NCBI RefSeq assembly: GCF_048544455.1
Contig: NC_133536.1
Location: 27,592,152-27,656,151, forward strand
Source of the DNA: Silene latifolia
Taxonomy: Eukaryota > Streptophyta > Magnoliopsida > Caryophyllales > Caryophyllaceae
Reading direction: 5' to 3'
Length of the DNA stretch: 64,000 bases
Shown here: positions 1 to 12,310 of the stretch, in pieces
How positions within the stretch are numbered: the first letter of the stretch is position 1
Layout of the letters: each line of letters opens with the position of its first letter
Position numbers and translations under genes: made by a program
Notes under the pieces: generated by a model
Told to the model about the DNA's origin: nothing
The model's database searches: none
What the model saw: the letters and a program-made list of their open reading frames with translations, nothing else

Positions 1-2980
1 AGCGATCGTCTTGAAGTATCATAGTAATGATCTCATCTGCGCGCGCCCCTAATGAATCGGTCCTCTCCAAATAATAGGCTAATGGCTTGTTCGTCGAAGC
101 AGGGTGCTTGACGGGTTTTGACGGTAGGAACCGTTTCGGGAGGAATGAAGTAGCAATCGTGAAAGATCTCGATTCCGGCTAACTTCCTCTCAAGATAATG
201 CCAAGGTTCGGGAAACCCATGAAAGAGTTCTGAACTTCCTTCTTGAACGAAGTACCCATTTAAGGTGGGGAGATATGGCCTCATTTGGACTCCCACGTAC
301 TTGCGATTTTGGACTTGAGCGAGCATTTCGAGAACTTCTTCACCGTGGGTTTGTATCCTAACCCAAGTGGTATCCTTGTCGAGTTTCCTTTCTTGTATGG
401 TGCAAAGGTGTTCTTCCGAACTGGGTTTAAAGGCATTCCAGGGAAGTATCCTTGATTCTTGAGTATGTGGTTGACCACCAAGTTGGAGTAGGGATTATAG
501 TACAAGGGTGCCAACTCACTTTCTATAACGTTCACACTTTGGAAGCCCCCAAGTTCGTATATGGGATCTGTAAGGACTTGATTGTTTGATTGCTTCTCAA
601 TTATTGCCTTGATAGGTGACGAAGTGATCGTCACAACTTTGCCATTGAGTGGGATCTTGATCTTTTGGTGAAGGGTGGATGTTACCGCTTTGGAAGCGTG
701 AATCCAAGGCCTTCCCAGAAGTATGTTGAATGAAGCTTCGATGTCCACTATTTGGAAGTTGACTTTTCGTTCGATAGGTCCCGTGGCTATGGTTAGACTA
801 GCAAGTCCAACCACTTTTCGTCGCGTACCGTCATATGCGCGTACACCTTGATTGGTGGGAGTCCAATATGACTCTTTCATGCCTAGTTTATATGCCGTTT
901 TGAGGGGTATGACGTTGACCGCGGAGCCATCATCTACCAAAGTCATTGGCACATTCTTCTTTAAACAAATGACAGTGATGTATAGAGCAAGGTTGTGACT
1001 AGCGCCAAAAGGTGGCAAGTCTTCATCTGAGAAAGTAATAGGATTACTTAACCTCGGTGATTCTTGGAAGACCAAGTTGACTACATCTTCGGGAATAGAG
1101 TTATGCGCTACATTCAGTTTGGCCAAAGCTTGCAGTAAAGCTTGGCGATGCGGAAATGAGCTTGCCACTAGTTGCCAGACTGAAAGATCAGCCTTGGTTT
1201 TCTGTAATTGCTTGAGCAAATGATCAGTAGGGTCGTCTTCGTTGTCATTTGGTGTGATGACATTGGTTGGACCATTTTGAGTGGTGCTTTGATATGGGCG
1301 ACCCGAACGAGTTAGGTGATCGACATCTTGGTCTTCACCATTTTGCACTATTTCCTTGACCAAGGAGTTTTCAATGAGGTATTCATCTTCATCGTCATCG
1401 GCCCACACCCCATTGATTGCAGCTAGTTCCTTCATTCTCATGACATCACTTTCTAGTTGTATGATTTGATCAACTAGTTTATCCACCACGGCGACTACCT
1501 CCTGCATAGTAGCATTTTGAGAGAAGATCAATGGTACACGTTCTTTAGGCATTGCATTGGGATCGCGTAAGGTCGTTACCATGTTTTCTAGTTCCCACAC
1601 TTGTCTATCTACACTCCTTGCCCATGCGATGAAGTCGGAAATGGTAGGGGAGATGGTAGAGTAGAGTCTTTCTTTCTCAATTGCGTGAATTTCATTTTCG
1701 GTGGGAGAAATGAGATGTGAGCAATCTAAGGTAGATTCGTCACTTGTAATCACTAGAACTCCAAGAGGATTCTGAGTGTTATTGGGCTTACCTCCTGGTG
1801 GAATTGGAAGTCGACCGTCTTCAATCATATCCTGAAGCACGTGTTTCAACTTGTAGCATTTTTCTGTGTCATGTCCTTTGCCCCTATGGTACTCACAAAG
1901 AGGAATTTTCATCCCAGAATTTGGACTTCTTTTCGTGTTCGGGAGTAGGTCCAATGGGTTGGAGTTTACCTTGCTTCATTAGCCTTTTTAGAGCGTTGGA
2001 GTATGTGTCCCCAAGGTTTGTGAACTTCCTTGGTGGGCTAGTCTTCTTGGATGGCTCGAGAAGGTTAACTTCGTCGGTCTTGCTAGTAGAGCCGTATGAA
2101 CGACTCGTAGACCCTTGATATCCTCGACCTACCGTTTTGGACAAGAGTCCTTTACGGATGTCATCTTCGATTCGTGTTCCTAGTACAGTTAAGTCCTTGA
2201 AGATCTTGATGTTTTGATATCTCAAATGGTTGGCATATATGGGTTTGAGATTATCCACGAACTTTTCCACAAGGGTGGCCTCATCCGGGCGTTCAACTAG
2301 TTGAGTACTAGTCTTCCTCCACCTACTTAGGAAGTCGGTGAATCCTTCTTTGTCATTTTGGGTAAGAACCTCTAGAGTACGCATGTTGACTTGGATCTCG
2401 GCATTATCCGCGTATTGTTTCGAGAACTCGATCGCGGCGTCTTCCCAAGTAGCGACCTTTTTGTGATCTAAAGTGTAGAACCATTGCTTTGGGATGGTGT
2501 CAAGAGATGAAGGAAAGATCCTTAAGAACATCTCGGGTTTGATGCCTTTGATAGACATGTAGTCCTTGAAGGCGCGGATGTGGTTCAAAGGGTTCTCATG
2601 TCCTTTAAACTTAGGGATATCCGTCATGCTAAAGTTAGTGGGCAATTTGGAATTGACGACTTCATACTTGCGATTGTTCTCCCTATAAATGTCATCCCCT
2701 TCGTGTACATCAATTGCTCCTCTAGGTATTGGAGTCTTTTCTCAGCTGCAGTTGTTCCTAGGACAGGATTCTCATCTTTAGACTCGTCATCGGAAAATTG
2801 TAGCACTCCACCTTTAGGGGGAGGTAGCTTCCCCTCTACATCAAAGATACGGCCTTCGATAAGCTCAAGGCGGTCATAGGTTTGTTCTTGAGTGATTTGC
2901 ATTTGGGTTATCGCGGCCAGGATTCGATCATTACTTTCTTGAATTTGCTGGAGGTTCGTTTCATCACTTGACCCAGGCAT
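1..2980 (-). pseudogene. gag-pro: retrotransposon gag and aspartic protease, frameshifted
   Basis: The coding sequence runs from 2980 leftwards through four overlapping frames: 2980-2624, 2645-1893, 1954-281 and 326-33. The first two carry the capsid-type gag region; the core with FKDYMSIKGI and the WEDAAIEFSKQYADNAEIQ stretch matches the Retrotrans_gag family. The third begins with a CEYHRGKGHDTEKC cysteine-histidine motif. It later shows a retropepsin signature DDGSAVNVIP with the downstream FNILLGRPWI stretch. Frame changes fall near 2696, 1905, 343 and 35-45, and each fits one base gained or lost in a short homopolymer or GC run. After the last one the reading continues to the window edge. 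Either this copy is inactive or the consensus carries indel errors. Confidence 0.85.
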
Positions 2981-3758
2981 CTTGGAAACTGGATAAGAGA
3001 TCGGCGACGAATCAAAACACGATCGACCATTCTATCACACTTGCTAAAAGAGGAAAAGATTTGACTCGTGAAGTGGGTGTGTGCCACTTGTGTTGAGTGA
3101 GTTTTGAAGAAAGACAAGGTCTTTGAAAATATGTGTCCTAGTCAACTGTAGTGTAGTTGTAGGAGTGGACTCGAAGTGAGGTTTAGAAATGGGCTTGTGG
3201 CCCGAATTTTGACTTGACAAACGGGCAGAGTTTTGACCGGATTTTGCGCTAATTAAAGGCCTAATTTTCGAAATTCCTGTTTAAAAATGAAGATTTTGAA
3301 TTTTTGAAAATTCGTCATGGTTTTGTTTAGAAATGGTGATCACGTAAGGTTTACACATTTATACAAGCATTATAACGGGATGCTGAGTGCATTTAAAAGG
3401 GTTTTGGTTTAAAGGGTGGGTTGCCAAACCGAACCATCAAACCCGAAGTCTGTGGAGAGGCTCGTGCCAAACAAGAGTAAGGCCGATTCCTAGTCCATTT
3501 CCTCAAGTAGTGAAGGCCCTTGATACAAACAAGAGTAAGCATCATGGTATGGATGACGTCAATCGCTATCCATCCTTAGGCCCGAATAAGAATTAGGACC
3601 GTTTAGACGGGACGATTGGTCGAATGGGTTGGGTTGGGCCTAGGAAGGCCGAATAAAACGGTCTAGGAAGACCGAGTTATGAAAACCGACAATTGTCTTG
3701 TACAAACTTATTCCCTAACCTTGTTCAAGTTTCACCCTTGCTACACGTAAGTGTATGG
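2981..3758 (-). other. untranslated leader of the Tat-like element
   Basis: Between the primer-binding site and the gag start there is about 780 bp with no credible reading frame on either strand. Its position fits the long 5' untranslated leader common in this branch of gypsy elements. I see no further motif in it. Confidence 0.6.
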
Positions 3759-3776
3759 TCCCCAGCGGAGTCGCCA
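3759..3776 (-). promoter_or_regulatory. tRNA primer-binding site of the Tat-like element
   Basis: Read on the minus strand this is TGGCGACTCCGCTGGGGA, three bases inside the LTR. It begins with TGG, complementary to a tRNA 3' CCA end. From memory this type of site is assigned to tRNA-Arg in Ogre/Tat elements; I could not check that assignment. Confidence 0.75.
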
Positions 3777-3779
3777 AAC

Positions 3780-6200
3780 TGTGGACAGCAGGCCGCCCAC
3801 GGGGGCGCTTGGTGAGAAACGAGGGACAAGCGTTTGCATTTTGTAAGGAGTCGCCACCAATTTTTATGGGAAATTGGAACCGTTCGAATACCTCGTGTCA
3901 TGTCAAGACACAAAGTAGTGACATGAACACTAAGCAATCGTTACCCTTAGCATTCTATGTCTAGAATGACTCTCGTGGATGCCAATGAACACGGGTGCTC
4001 ACGAAGATCTGGAGTAAGGGGTGAGGGTACGTATTAGGAAGCTCTTTTGATCGAACACCTAATCCCGCCCGCCTCGATAGCGGCCTCTACTAATGATTAG
4101 GGAAGTTATTTATACTTGATATATCGTCGGCTATATGCATGCAATGCAACATCCAAGTTTTAATCCTAGCATGTGAGAATTAATACTAAGTCGGTTGACA
4201 CGTAATTAGCATACAATTTGGTCGAAGTAGGATTTAAATTCAATTACATGTGAAAAACATACGAATGAATAAAAGAAATACAATAACTATAAATTACAAT
4301 ATAATTACATTAATTACAAGGGATTAGGCGATTTATGTCGAAAATACCTTTAAAACGGATAATTTGAGAAAAAGAATAGAAGAAATAAAAAAAAAAAAGA
4401 ATTTAACGAACAGAAATTAGCGATATTACGGTTAATAGTTAATTAATACGTAAACTAAATAACTAGGTCAAGGCCGAAACGGAGTTCAGGGACAGAAATC
4501 ATCCTGGAACAGGCGCAGCAGAAACTGCGCCCTCTGGAAGAGGCGCAGCAGTTGCTGCGTCTGTTACAAGGGTGAGTTCTGGCTGTGAAGCCGGAACTGC
4601 AAGTCGTTAATGTCGATTGGTAATTTTAATGAATTGACTTAATATTTGACTCGGATGAAAGTGATTAACAGGTTAATTACATGTGAATGGGTCAAAAAAG
4701 CAGTAAAACATGGATGAGACGGAATTAAACGGATAAATTATGTGAAGGGACGATGTTAATGAATGATTAATTAGTGACATCGGTGAATGGAACAAACTAA
4801 ACAATTAATTAGACTAAACATGACGACTGATGACGAATCATGGAAAACAAATATATCAATGACGAATCTCAAAAACCCAATATGAACAGATTGAACTTCT
4901 AAAATCCGGGTTTGAATACTAAAGACGAAAACCCGTAAATATTGATTATTTAGGATTTAAGTCGGAACAATGATGAATTAAACATGTTAATGATGAATGA
5001 ATAATATACATATGAAATTATTAATGACGATGTGAACGAATCAACGGAAAACAATTGAAAGCAAATATAAACGAAAGACGAATTACAGAGGACGAAGAAG
5101 AAGAAAAGAAGCAGGAACTGCAGCAGCCTCACGAAGAGGCGCAGCAGGAACTGCGCTCCTTCGAAGAGGCGCAGCAGTAGCTGCGTCTTTTCTCGACGTC
5201 TGTCTACTGGAAATCCGCAAAAACAGAGTTTTAAAGCACGGTTTTAGAAATCGATTTTAATGGTGTTTTCGACATAAATCTTACAATGATGATTATACAA
5301 TAAAGTAAAGTACGATAAATAAAAGAGGATTATACACCCTCAGACTTACATGTTGACGGAACGAGATGAACTAAGAAAATCGACTAGTGAATGCTCGACG
5401 CGAATGCAAGGAAAGAGTGCCCTCGTAAGAGGAAAACGATTGATTAATTTAAATTGATTATGTGTAGTTGGTCAAATTGGTCGGTCATGCAACGGAGAGG
5501 CTGGTACCCGGAAAGATCCGAGCTTACGTGGTCGGAAGTCCAAGCACGTAGGCGCCAATTAGTAAGAACGAAGTCTAGAATGCAAAGGGAGAAGAGAAGG
5601 GCGGACACTCGCGTGAGAAATATGAGGAACGAAAGCTCCTATTTATACTAATCACGTGAAGGAATAGGGTTTCGGAGACTCTTTGGAAGTGAATCTCGGA
5701 AAGATATAAAAAAGATACGTAAATCATGCATAGAAGGGCACGGGAAAAGGCGCAGCAGCCCATCGTCCCTTGGAAGAGGCGCAAAGACTGCCTGTGCGTC
5801 CTGTTCCCGGAGGTTTCCTCCCGTCAAGAAAGATTTCCGCGTTTGAGTTATGGTAGGACGGAAATAATTCGGTTATCTTTTGAATATTACGGGATATTAT
5901 TTGCCAAAAGATAAAATTTGTGAAATATGGAATAGAAATATCCGAACATTCCAACATTCGACTCGGATTTAACAACTATCGAAAAATGGAGACGGTTTTT
6001 GACCCGGACTCCGAATATACTCTAATTATCGCCAAAACGACCGTATCGGGGCGTAGATGACAACTAAGAGGTTGACATTAATATTTGAGCAAACACTTGA
6101 CGATAATCTTACGAACTGTCACAAATCGTTCCGCGAATCAAACATGCGGCCCAATCATCACCGGGTGGTTTGCGGGAGGTGCAGAAACGAGGTGTCTACA
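3780..6200 (-). repeat. LTR of the Tat-like element (2421 bp)
   Basis: It starts with TGTGGACA and ends with TGTCTACA on the plus strand, an imperfect 8-bp terminal inverted repeat with TG...CA ends, and lies next to the primer site. It holds several copies of a GGCGCAGCAG word followed by a CTGCTGCG-like complement. Reading frames on either strand inside it are short and show no known domain. Confidence 0.8.
4511..5775. repeat. dispersed GGCGCAGCAG units in the LTR
   Basis: The word AGGCGCAGCAG occurs near 4511, 4541, 5137 and 5167, with variants near 5748 and 5777. It is usually preceded by GAAG and followed within 5-10 bases by CTGCG or GCTGCG. The units sit in pairs about 30 bp apart and can form short GC-rich hairpins in an otherwise AT-rich LTR. 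Confidence 0.7.
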
Positions 6201-9200
6201 ATACCATAAACTCGTAGCAAATCACCATACCCACTCTTCATTATTACTGCCAAACAACATACCTCTCTATGTAAGGCACTTATCTCCCAGAAGCATAACT
6301 CACGATCCGCACTCGTTACGTACACGCACACTAGATCCTCAAGTTCTTTATTTCATTACCGCAAAACCCATACACAACTTAACATGACACTAATTCCCCC
6401 AACACCCTACACTCATTGTCTCAACAAAAGATTATGAACTACCTGCCGCTTTCAGATCATTACAACACATGTTCCGCGAATCATTTTCCATTACCATGTC
6501 TCATCCGAAAACAAGATCAAAATTATCAGTAACAACCTCTCACAACCGTGTCCCATCAACCGAATATCATTATACCATGACAACAACGAAAACATATTCA
6601 ACTCTATTTCATATCATACTCTACCTCATTCCCAACTTAACCTGGTAAAGAAAACATCAATAAGCAAGACAACTGTCTACATGTTCAACCAAAACTCACA
6701 AAGAACAACAGCAAACAAAACAACAATCTATGTATAACTGGTATGCACTTTCGAAAACTCGTATCATAATCATCCCGCCTACTCCGCCACAACTGGTGAC
6801 GGTATCACAACACCGCCACCAACAGCCACACCGTAGTGCGAAAATACCCGCATCAAAACACTAAATATCGTGCCCGGATCACCACCCGAGGCACCACAAC
6901 CACATCGATAGACATCACAACTATATACAATTCCATAAATACCGACTTAAATAACCTTTCTGGACAAGAAAACTTACTCAAATCCACTTTACTCAATCAC
7001 AACGCAACATATTATATGAATAAACAGATAAGCATCTCATGAACATCATCTCTACCATTTCACGGAATACACATGTGTTATTAATACACATAAAATTATA
7101 ACTAGCCATGTCAATTAATCAAATTATTACCTTTTTGGATATCATTCAATTAAATTACCGTGTCCAACATATATATTACAGAACATTCATAAAACAACTT
7201 TATAATTATCACACCATACCACTTCTTGTGAGGTCAGAACCTCACACAAACATTTACACATATAATAGACCCGTAATCACAACCAACTAGTCAATCCTGA
7301 CCACGTAAGTTACCACTCGATAAAGGTTACCTGTCGCCCGAGTTTAACTCATATGCCCCTCATAACATATTCCCCCATTCGCACAACCATCACTTCCTGC
7401 CAAATATAACCATACCTTTACTATTAAACTATTAGCATCCGCCTCATCTAACCACATCTTATACCCTCTCACAATCATACACAACATCAGGTCCCTACCA
7501 AATCAGCCTCTTTAGAATTGCTACCTTTCTAATATACCATCATTCTTAACCACTAGTGATAACACCACAATGCCACCACTGCTCGTATATCAAACCTCTT
7601 ACACTCATATCAAAATAACATGGTTTTTCTCCTATTTTTGGTTAACATTCCAAATAACGAACATCAAACCCATCCACAAAATTACCTCAACATTATTCCC
7701 AATACTATCTTATTTGTATTGTCATCCAACCCTCCACCAAATATCTCGTATCGTGCCAACACTCCACCAACTTCTTACTCCCTTAATTCCTCGAAACTCA
7801 TTATCAATCATCTTGTCCTGAAACTCCTATATAACCTTCAGCTAACATCCTCGTGATACTATCACACATTTCGATGATTCCTTACCTTTATATAACATAA
7901 CTCCGGTGAACATTTTCCTCAGCTTACTTTTATCCTTCTTTTCTCTTTACACTCAATAATACCAATTAATAGTTCAACTCCTTATTCCTTCTAGCTAACT
8001 CTTTAGAAATCCAGTTACCCCTTCGTTGCTCCAAAACTCAAATTCCAATATTTTCTACCGACATCATCTCACTCTTTCTTACCATGGATCTTCTCTTATT
8101 ATGCTATCACTCACACTTGCCACTAATCTATCCATAGAATCAACGTTTAATGTTCAAACAATTGCATCTCCCTTTTTACATCTCTAGAAATCAGAATTCA
8201 TTTAATACCGTTAATTACCCAAGGAAATCACACAGTAGTTTCGTCTCTCGATAACACAAATTTCCAAACTCAGTCACTACCTGCAAATCCACGTCGCGAC
8301 ATGTCCCATTAAGTTCGCTATATACCACTATTTCCAAACGACCTTTCATTACATATGTTCTTACTCAACACTATTTCTAGCCATCTCCCTCCATAATTTA
8401 TTATACATCTCAGGTTGCTACTATCCACATCCTTTCTTTCAATCTTTTCATTCTCACGTTCCTTAAACTTACATCATGCCTTGCCCACATTCACTTACAT
8501 TTTCATTACTCAACATACAATCATGTCACTCATATCGTCTCACACAACATGCTCTATGCCTCAATTAAGTCTTACCAATCCCAACACATATAAATCATGT
8601 CCTCCCCACCGAACTCATACTCATCATAGGTGCCACTCTTTACACCACAAAATTGGGTAACTTATGCGTCAAGACCAACATACATGTAAAACAATGCATA
8701 AAGAAGCAAAATAACGCCTTTGAATTAAACATAATATGCAACGAAGTCAAAAGATAAGCATATGACCCAAAACAAGGGTCACTAGATCGAGTACAGGCCA
8801 CTCGATCGAGTAAGTGACTTACTCGATCGAGTAGGTGAAGATCAAAAGCACGTAAAACAAATCACCAGGGCTACTCGATCGAGTAACTAACGTACTCGAT
8901 CGAGTGCCCCATTACTCGATCGAGTACCAAGGATACTCGATCGAGTACCCCAATTCTCAAAGATCCCAGTTTTTTAGTAAAACAGTCATAACTCACTCAT
9001 TTCTTGGTCGTTTTTGGCGTGTGACCTATCGTTAGAATCGTAAAAGAACAAGCTATCACCTCCAATTGGAATCACATCAAAATCATTTATGCATCTCAAG
9101 TTATAACAGTTTAAAGACAACCTCTTTATAATCGAAAAACACAACTACTTGATTTTACTTCCAAACAACTTAAACAACAACCAAGCAAACAAAACCAGTC

Positions 9201-9959
9201 CAAAACTCATAAAATCAGTATTCATAATCATATGTTACTATTTTCAAAAGCCAAACAACAACATTCATCATGCACATAATTTATATAACTTGCCAATTAT
9301 GACTTACCCACATGTTTTTATTCTATCACTTTTCGTAAACAAAATCACAAATACACGACATCAAGTCCCCTATTCACATGTTACTAGCATAACAACATTA
9401 TAAAATAACTTTCATTATATAACATGCTTAATCAGGAACCATGTTATCACACCACGATGATTCATCTTTTCCCACTAATTCATCCATCATACCACATATT
9501 TACCCACCATATTCGTTCAACACATTCACCCAAAGACTGTTCAATTCACACTCCCAACCTTCTGTACTTTTACTCAACACGACAACAACAACATGTATAC
9601 TTACACATCGCTTTATATATATATAGAGACAAAACACTTTTCCTTACATAACTATAACATGCCAAATTACATGTATCCATCATTATACTTTCATGCTTTA
9701 CAATCAACCAACATATAATTCACGTCATCATCATCAATTCATGCAACATACTACTACATAGATACACACAAAGACACAATATGCACATAACGATCCCGAC
9801 ACATATCCCATGGTGACCGGTTCAAAATTGTAGGGCGAGTTCGCGACTTTAGGACGTCTCCCAAGTCTTTGCATTAGCTCCTACAACCTTTACCCCGGGT
9901 TCATTTTAATTGACTCCCTATATTCATTGGATTTATTGGTTACAGGTTTCAGGATCGTC
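6201..9959 (-). other. non-coding, G-poor body of the LTR element ending at 11331
   Basis: This 3.7 kb lies just downstream (in minus-strand sense) of a clear primer-binding site and LTR, so it should be the internal region of that element. There is no long reading frame on either strand and no gag. The plus strand is strikingly poor in G and rich in A and C over most of 6200-8650, which makes the element's sense strand C-poor. Such a non-coding body suggests a large non-autonomous (LARD-like) element, or a heavily decayed leader. The Tat-like element interrupts it at 6200/6201. At 8777-8955 it carries a cluster of the palindrome TACTCGATCGAGTA. Confidence 0.5.
8777..8955. repeat. cluster of TACTCGATCGAGTA palindromes
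   Basis: At least seven exact or one-mismatch copies of a 14-bp perfect palindrome, or its CACTCGATCGAGTA form, occur within 180 bp with irregular spacers. The same word recurs in the LTR at 11133-11230. Confidence 0.85.
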
Positions 9960-9971
9960 GCTCTGATACCA
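9960..9971 (-). promoter_or_regulatory. tRNA-iMet primer-binding site
   Basis: The minus strand reads TGGTATCAGAGC, the standard plant initiator-methionine primer site, two bases from the LTR that begins at 9974. It fixes the orientation of this element as minus. Confidence 0.85.
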
Positions 9972-10377
9972 TTTGTAACACCCCCATACTCCAAGTGCCT
10001 TACCAGGACCACTCAGGTATAAGGATGCTACCATCTCGGTTACCCGAGGCAATGATAATCAAACAACAATAACGAAACAACGTTTATTATAAATAGTTTA
10101 ACGAATAGTTACAATCCATGAAACCAACTAAAAGTGCGATACATTATTCTCAAACGATCGTCTAATCGAAAAGTAAATAAACTAAGGCTACAAATGGAAG
10201 ACTCCTATCATCATGTCGTGGCATCCCACTATCCCAAGACTCATCTCAATACCTGCTCAATATCTGCTCACCATCCCCGAATGGATCACCGCAGGTTTAC
10301 AAAACAACACCGGGGTCAGTACTAATCACACAATCAATATAGATAACAATAATAAGATAAACAAACAGCTGAACTGT

Positions 10378-10399
10378 CACACACACACACACACACACC
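10378..10399. repeat. CA microsatellite
   Basis: About ten CA dinucleotides followed by CCACCACCA, inside the LTR. Confidence 0.9.
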
Positions 10400-11132
10400 A
10401 CCACCAACTCCCATCATCTCAATACTGACCGTCCACTGGACCAGCCCTGCCAGTGGGGGACCGCAGCCGTTCCCACCTAAGCCCCGCTCATCATACCGAG
10501 CGATAACCCTCTCCATTAATGTGAACATCCCCTTCCGTGGCGGGTTCCACGAAGGGCGAAACTAGGGCGTGAAGCCACTCCCGCAAGTGACTCCACTCAG
10601 CCGAGAATGCATCTCGAGAACCATCAACAACAATCACAACCACAAACACAATACAATCATCATATCAAACAACCAAATACAACACATCACCAATATCCCA
10701 TTATGGGACTAATACTGAGTAGGAAATCCTACCCGAAAGCACAACAATCGAGACGGTATCAACAGCTGAGTCAAAAAGCCTCTTCTACGAACCCTCCTCC
10801 TATCATATAACACATATAGGCTATACATCACATACTACACACAAAACCCCCAATCTCTAAATTAGGGTTTAACCAAACTTAACAAAACATTATAAAAATT
10901 ATATTAAAAGCTTACCCTCGACGCAAGGAACTCAACGACACGAATAATGACAAGAACCGACCGTCTGAACTCCGGGAATTGCTAAGAATGCGATTAGGAA
11001 GATGAACTGGTTGCTTTCTCTCTTAAACAGGGTTTTAGGTTTTGTAAAAGTGATTTAAAACAATGACGATTATGTTTAAATACCCTAATCGCGTAATTAA
11101 CAAAACCCGAGAAAACTCCCCGTAAAACCGGA

Positions 11133-11230
11133 CACTCGATCGAGTACCCAAGGTACTCGATCGAGTACCCCCTTACTCGATCGAGTACCCCCTTACTCGA
11201 TCGAGTACCCCAGCTACTCGATCGAGTACC
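11133..11230. repeat. TACTCGATCGAGTA palindromes in the LTR
   Basis: Five copies of the palindrome, mostly followed by CCC, lie at intervals of about 19-21 bp. They resemble the cluster at 8777-8955. Confidence 0.85.
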
Positions 11231-11331
11231 CAACAGGTCAGAAACTATTTTATTTCGCAACTTACCCTTACTCGACAGAGTAAGGGCTACTCGATAGAGT
11301 ACCCCAAGACTTATAAATACGGAGTATTACA

Positions 11332-12023
11332 GTGAGAGCAGTGGTGGGTAGAGGGGACACAGCTGGGTTGGTGGGAGGATTAAGGAGGTCGTGTTGTAAT
11401 AATTTCTCGTGCAAGGCTTCAAAAGTGATAAGGGTATCACGAGCACGCACAGCTTCAATGACAGGTCGATAAGTAGCGAAGTCGAGACCATCAATGACTT
11501 GAGCAATGATGTCTTCATTATCCATGGGTTTCCCCATATGTCCAAGTTCAACAGTAGCAGCTTTGATGGACTGCATATAATCCGTAATATCTTGGGTCGT
11601 CTTAGTAATGCTTTTAAGACGATTCTTGACTTGTAAGTAGTGACCACGAGAAGGATTGGCGTATGTGGAGGCCAGGGATGCCCAGATTTTTTCTCTAGAG
11701 GAGGTGGCTTGGAGGAGAAGAGGGGTGATACTTTTCGAGATGGTACCACGAAGAGCACCACTGATGAACTGGTCTTGACGGAACCATGTAGAATAGGCTG
11801 GATTAGCCGTCTCCTTCATGTCCGTGACAATCGTTTTGGGAGGTGGAGGGTGACTGCCATCGACAAATTTCAGCAAATCATAACCAACGAGCATATCATG
11901 GACTTGAGTAGACCAAACTCGATAATTATGGGGGGTAAGTTCAGGACATTGAAAGAGGTTGACGATGATGAAAGGTGAATTTGTGTCTGCAGAATTGGGG
12001 ATGATGACACTGCTAGACGACAT
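11332..12023 (-). pseudogene. gag: Ty1/copia gag, cut off at its C-terminus
   Basis: The frame starts at 12023 with a serine-rich leader, then FQCPELTPHNYRVWSTQVHD, the usual N-terminal part of copia gag. The UBN2-type region follows with REKIWASLASTYANPSRG and DITDYMQSIK. The frame runs without interruption to 11331, where it enters the LTR of the neighbouring element; the last residues of the open frame are LTR-derived. The zinc knuckle and all of pol are therefore missing. It is a 5' copia fragment broken by a later insertion. Confidence 0.85.
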
Positions 12024-12084
12024 TATGAGAGGAGGGTGAAGAAAAGAGGAAAAAAAAATTTGAGGGATATAAGGATCGTTTAAT

Positions 12085-12302
12085 AGCTCGATACCATGTG
12101 AGAAATAGAATGTTATTGTATATATCGATCAAAGCATTACATCGGTATTTATACTAGAATACATAGCTAGGGTTTACAATAATAAGGAAATTAGAATCCT
12201 ATATGATATACAATGCTTGGAGGTTAAGTTAATAATAATTCTAAGAATATACAGTAGAAATATAATAGACAATAATATAAAAGCTATGTACTATCCTTAA
12301 TA
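12085..12302 (-). mobile_element. copia primer site and short LTR
   Basis: On the minus strand TGGTATCGAGCT (12096-12085) is a one-mismatch iMet-type primer site, directly followed by an LTR that starts TGTGAG at 12097 on the plus strand. The far LTR end is judged to be near 12302 (CCTTAATA), where F-box sequence resumes a few bases later. At about 206 bp it is a normal short copia LTR. The exact outer end is uncertain. Confidence 0.6.
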
Positions 12303-12310
12303 ATACGAGG

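Larger units (their letters stand above)
1..6200 (-). mobile_element. Ty3/gypsy LTR retrotransposon, Tat-like, 5' half (right edge complete, left part outside window)
   Basis: The order read on the minus strand is LTR (6200-3780), primer-binding site (3776-3759), an untranslated leader (about 3758-2981), then gag and aspartic protease (2980 down to the window start). Reverse transcriptase, integrase and the second LTR would lie left of position 1. A long LTR, a long leader and a primer site of the TGGCGACTCCGCTGGGGA type are what I know from the Tat/Ogre branch of plant gypsy elements. The assignment to that branch is inference, because no reverse transcriptase is visible. It appears to have inserted into the element occupying 6201-11331. 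The target duplication cannot be checked because the other end is missing. Confidence 0.8.
9974..11331 (-). repeat. LTR of a non-coding gypsy-type or LARD-like element (1358 bp)
   Basis: On the plus strand it starts TGTAACACCC and ends GTATTACA, giving TG...CA ends, next to the iMet primer site. It contains a CA microsatellite (10378-10399), a TACTCGATCGAGTA cluster (11133-11230), and two degenerate copies near 11270-11300. Its outer end lies inside a copia gag reading frame, so this element inserted into the copia element. The second LTR is not in the window. Whether it is gypsy or copia cannot be settled without coding sequence. Confidence 0.7.

Noticed and set aside
8777-8955. CRISPR-like array from the TACTCGATCGAGTA repeats
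   Set aside because: Repeats are palindromic 14-mers with irregular spacers inside a plant LTR element; there are no cas genes and the genome is eukaryotic.
6085-9651. Many short plus-strand frames rich in His, Thr, Ser and Pro
   Set aside because: They arise from G-poor sequence with few stops by composition; none shows a domain or homology to another.
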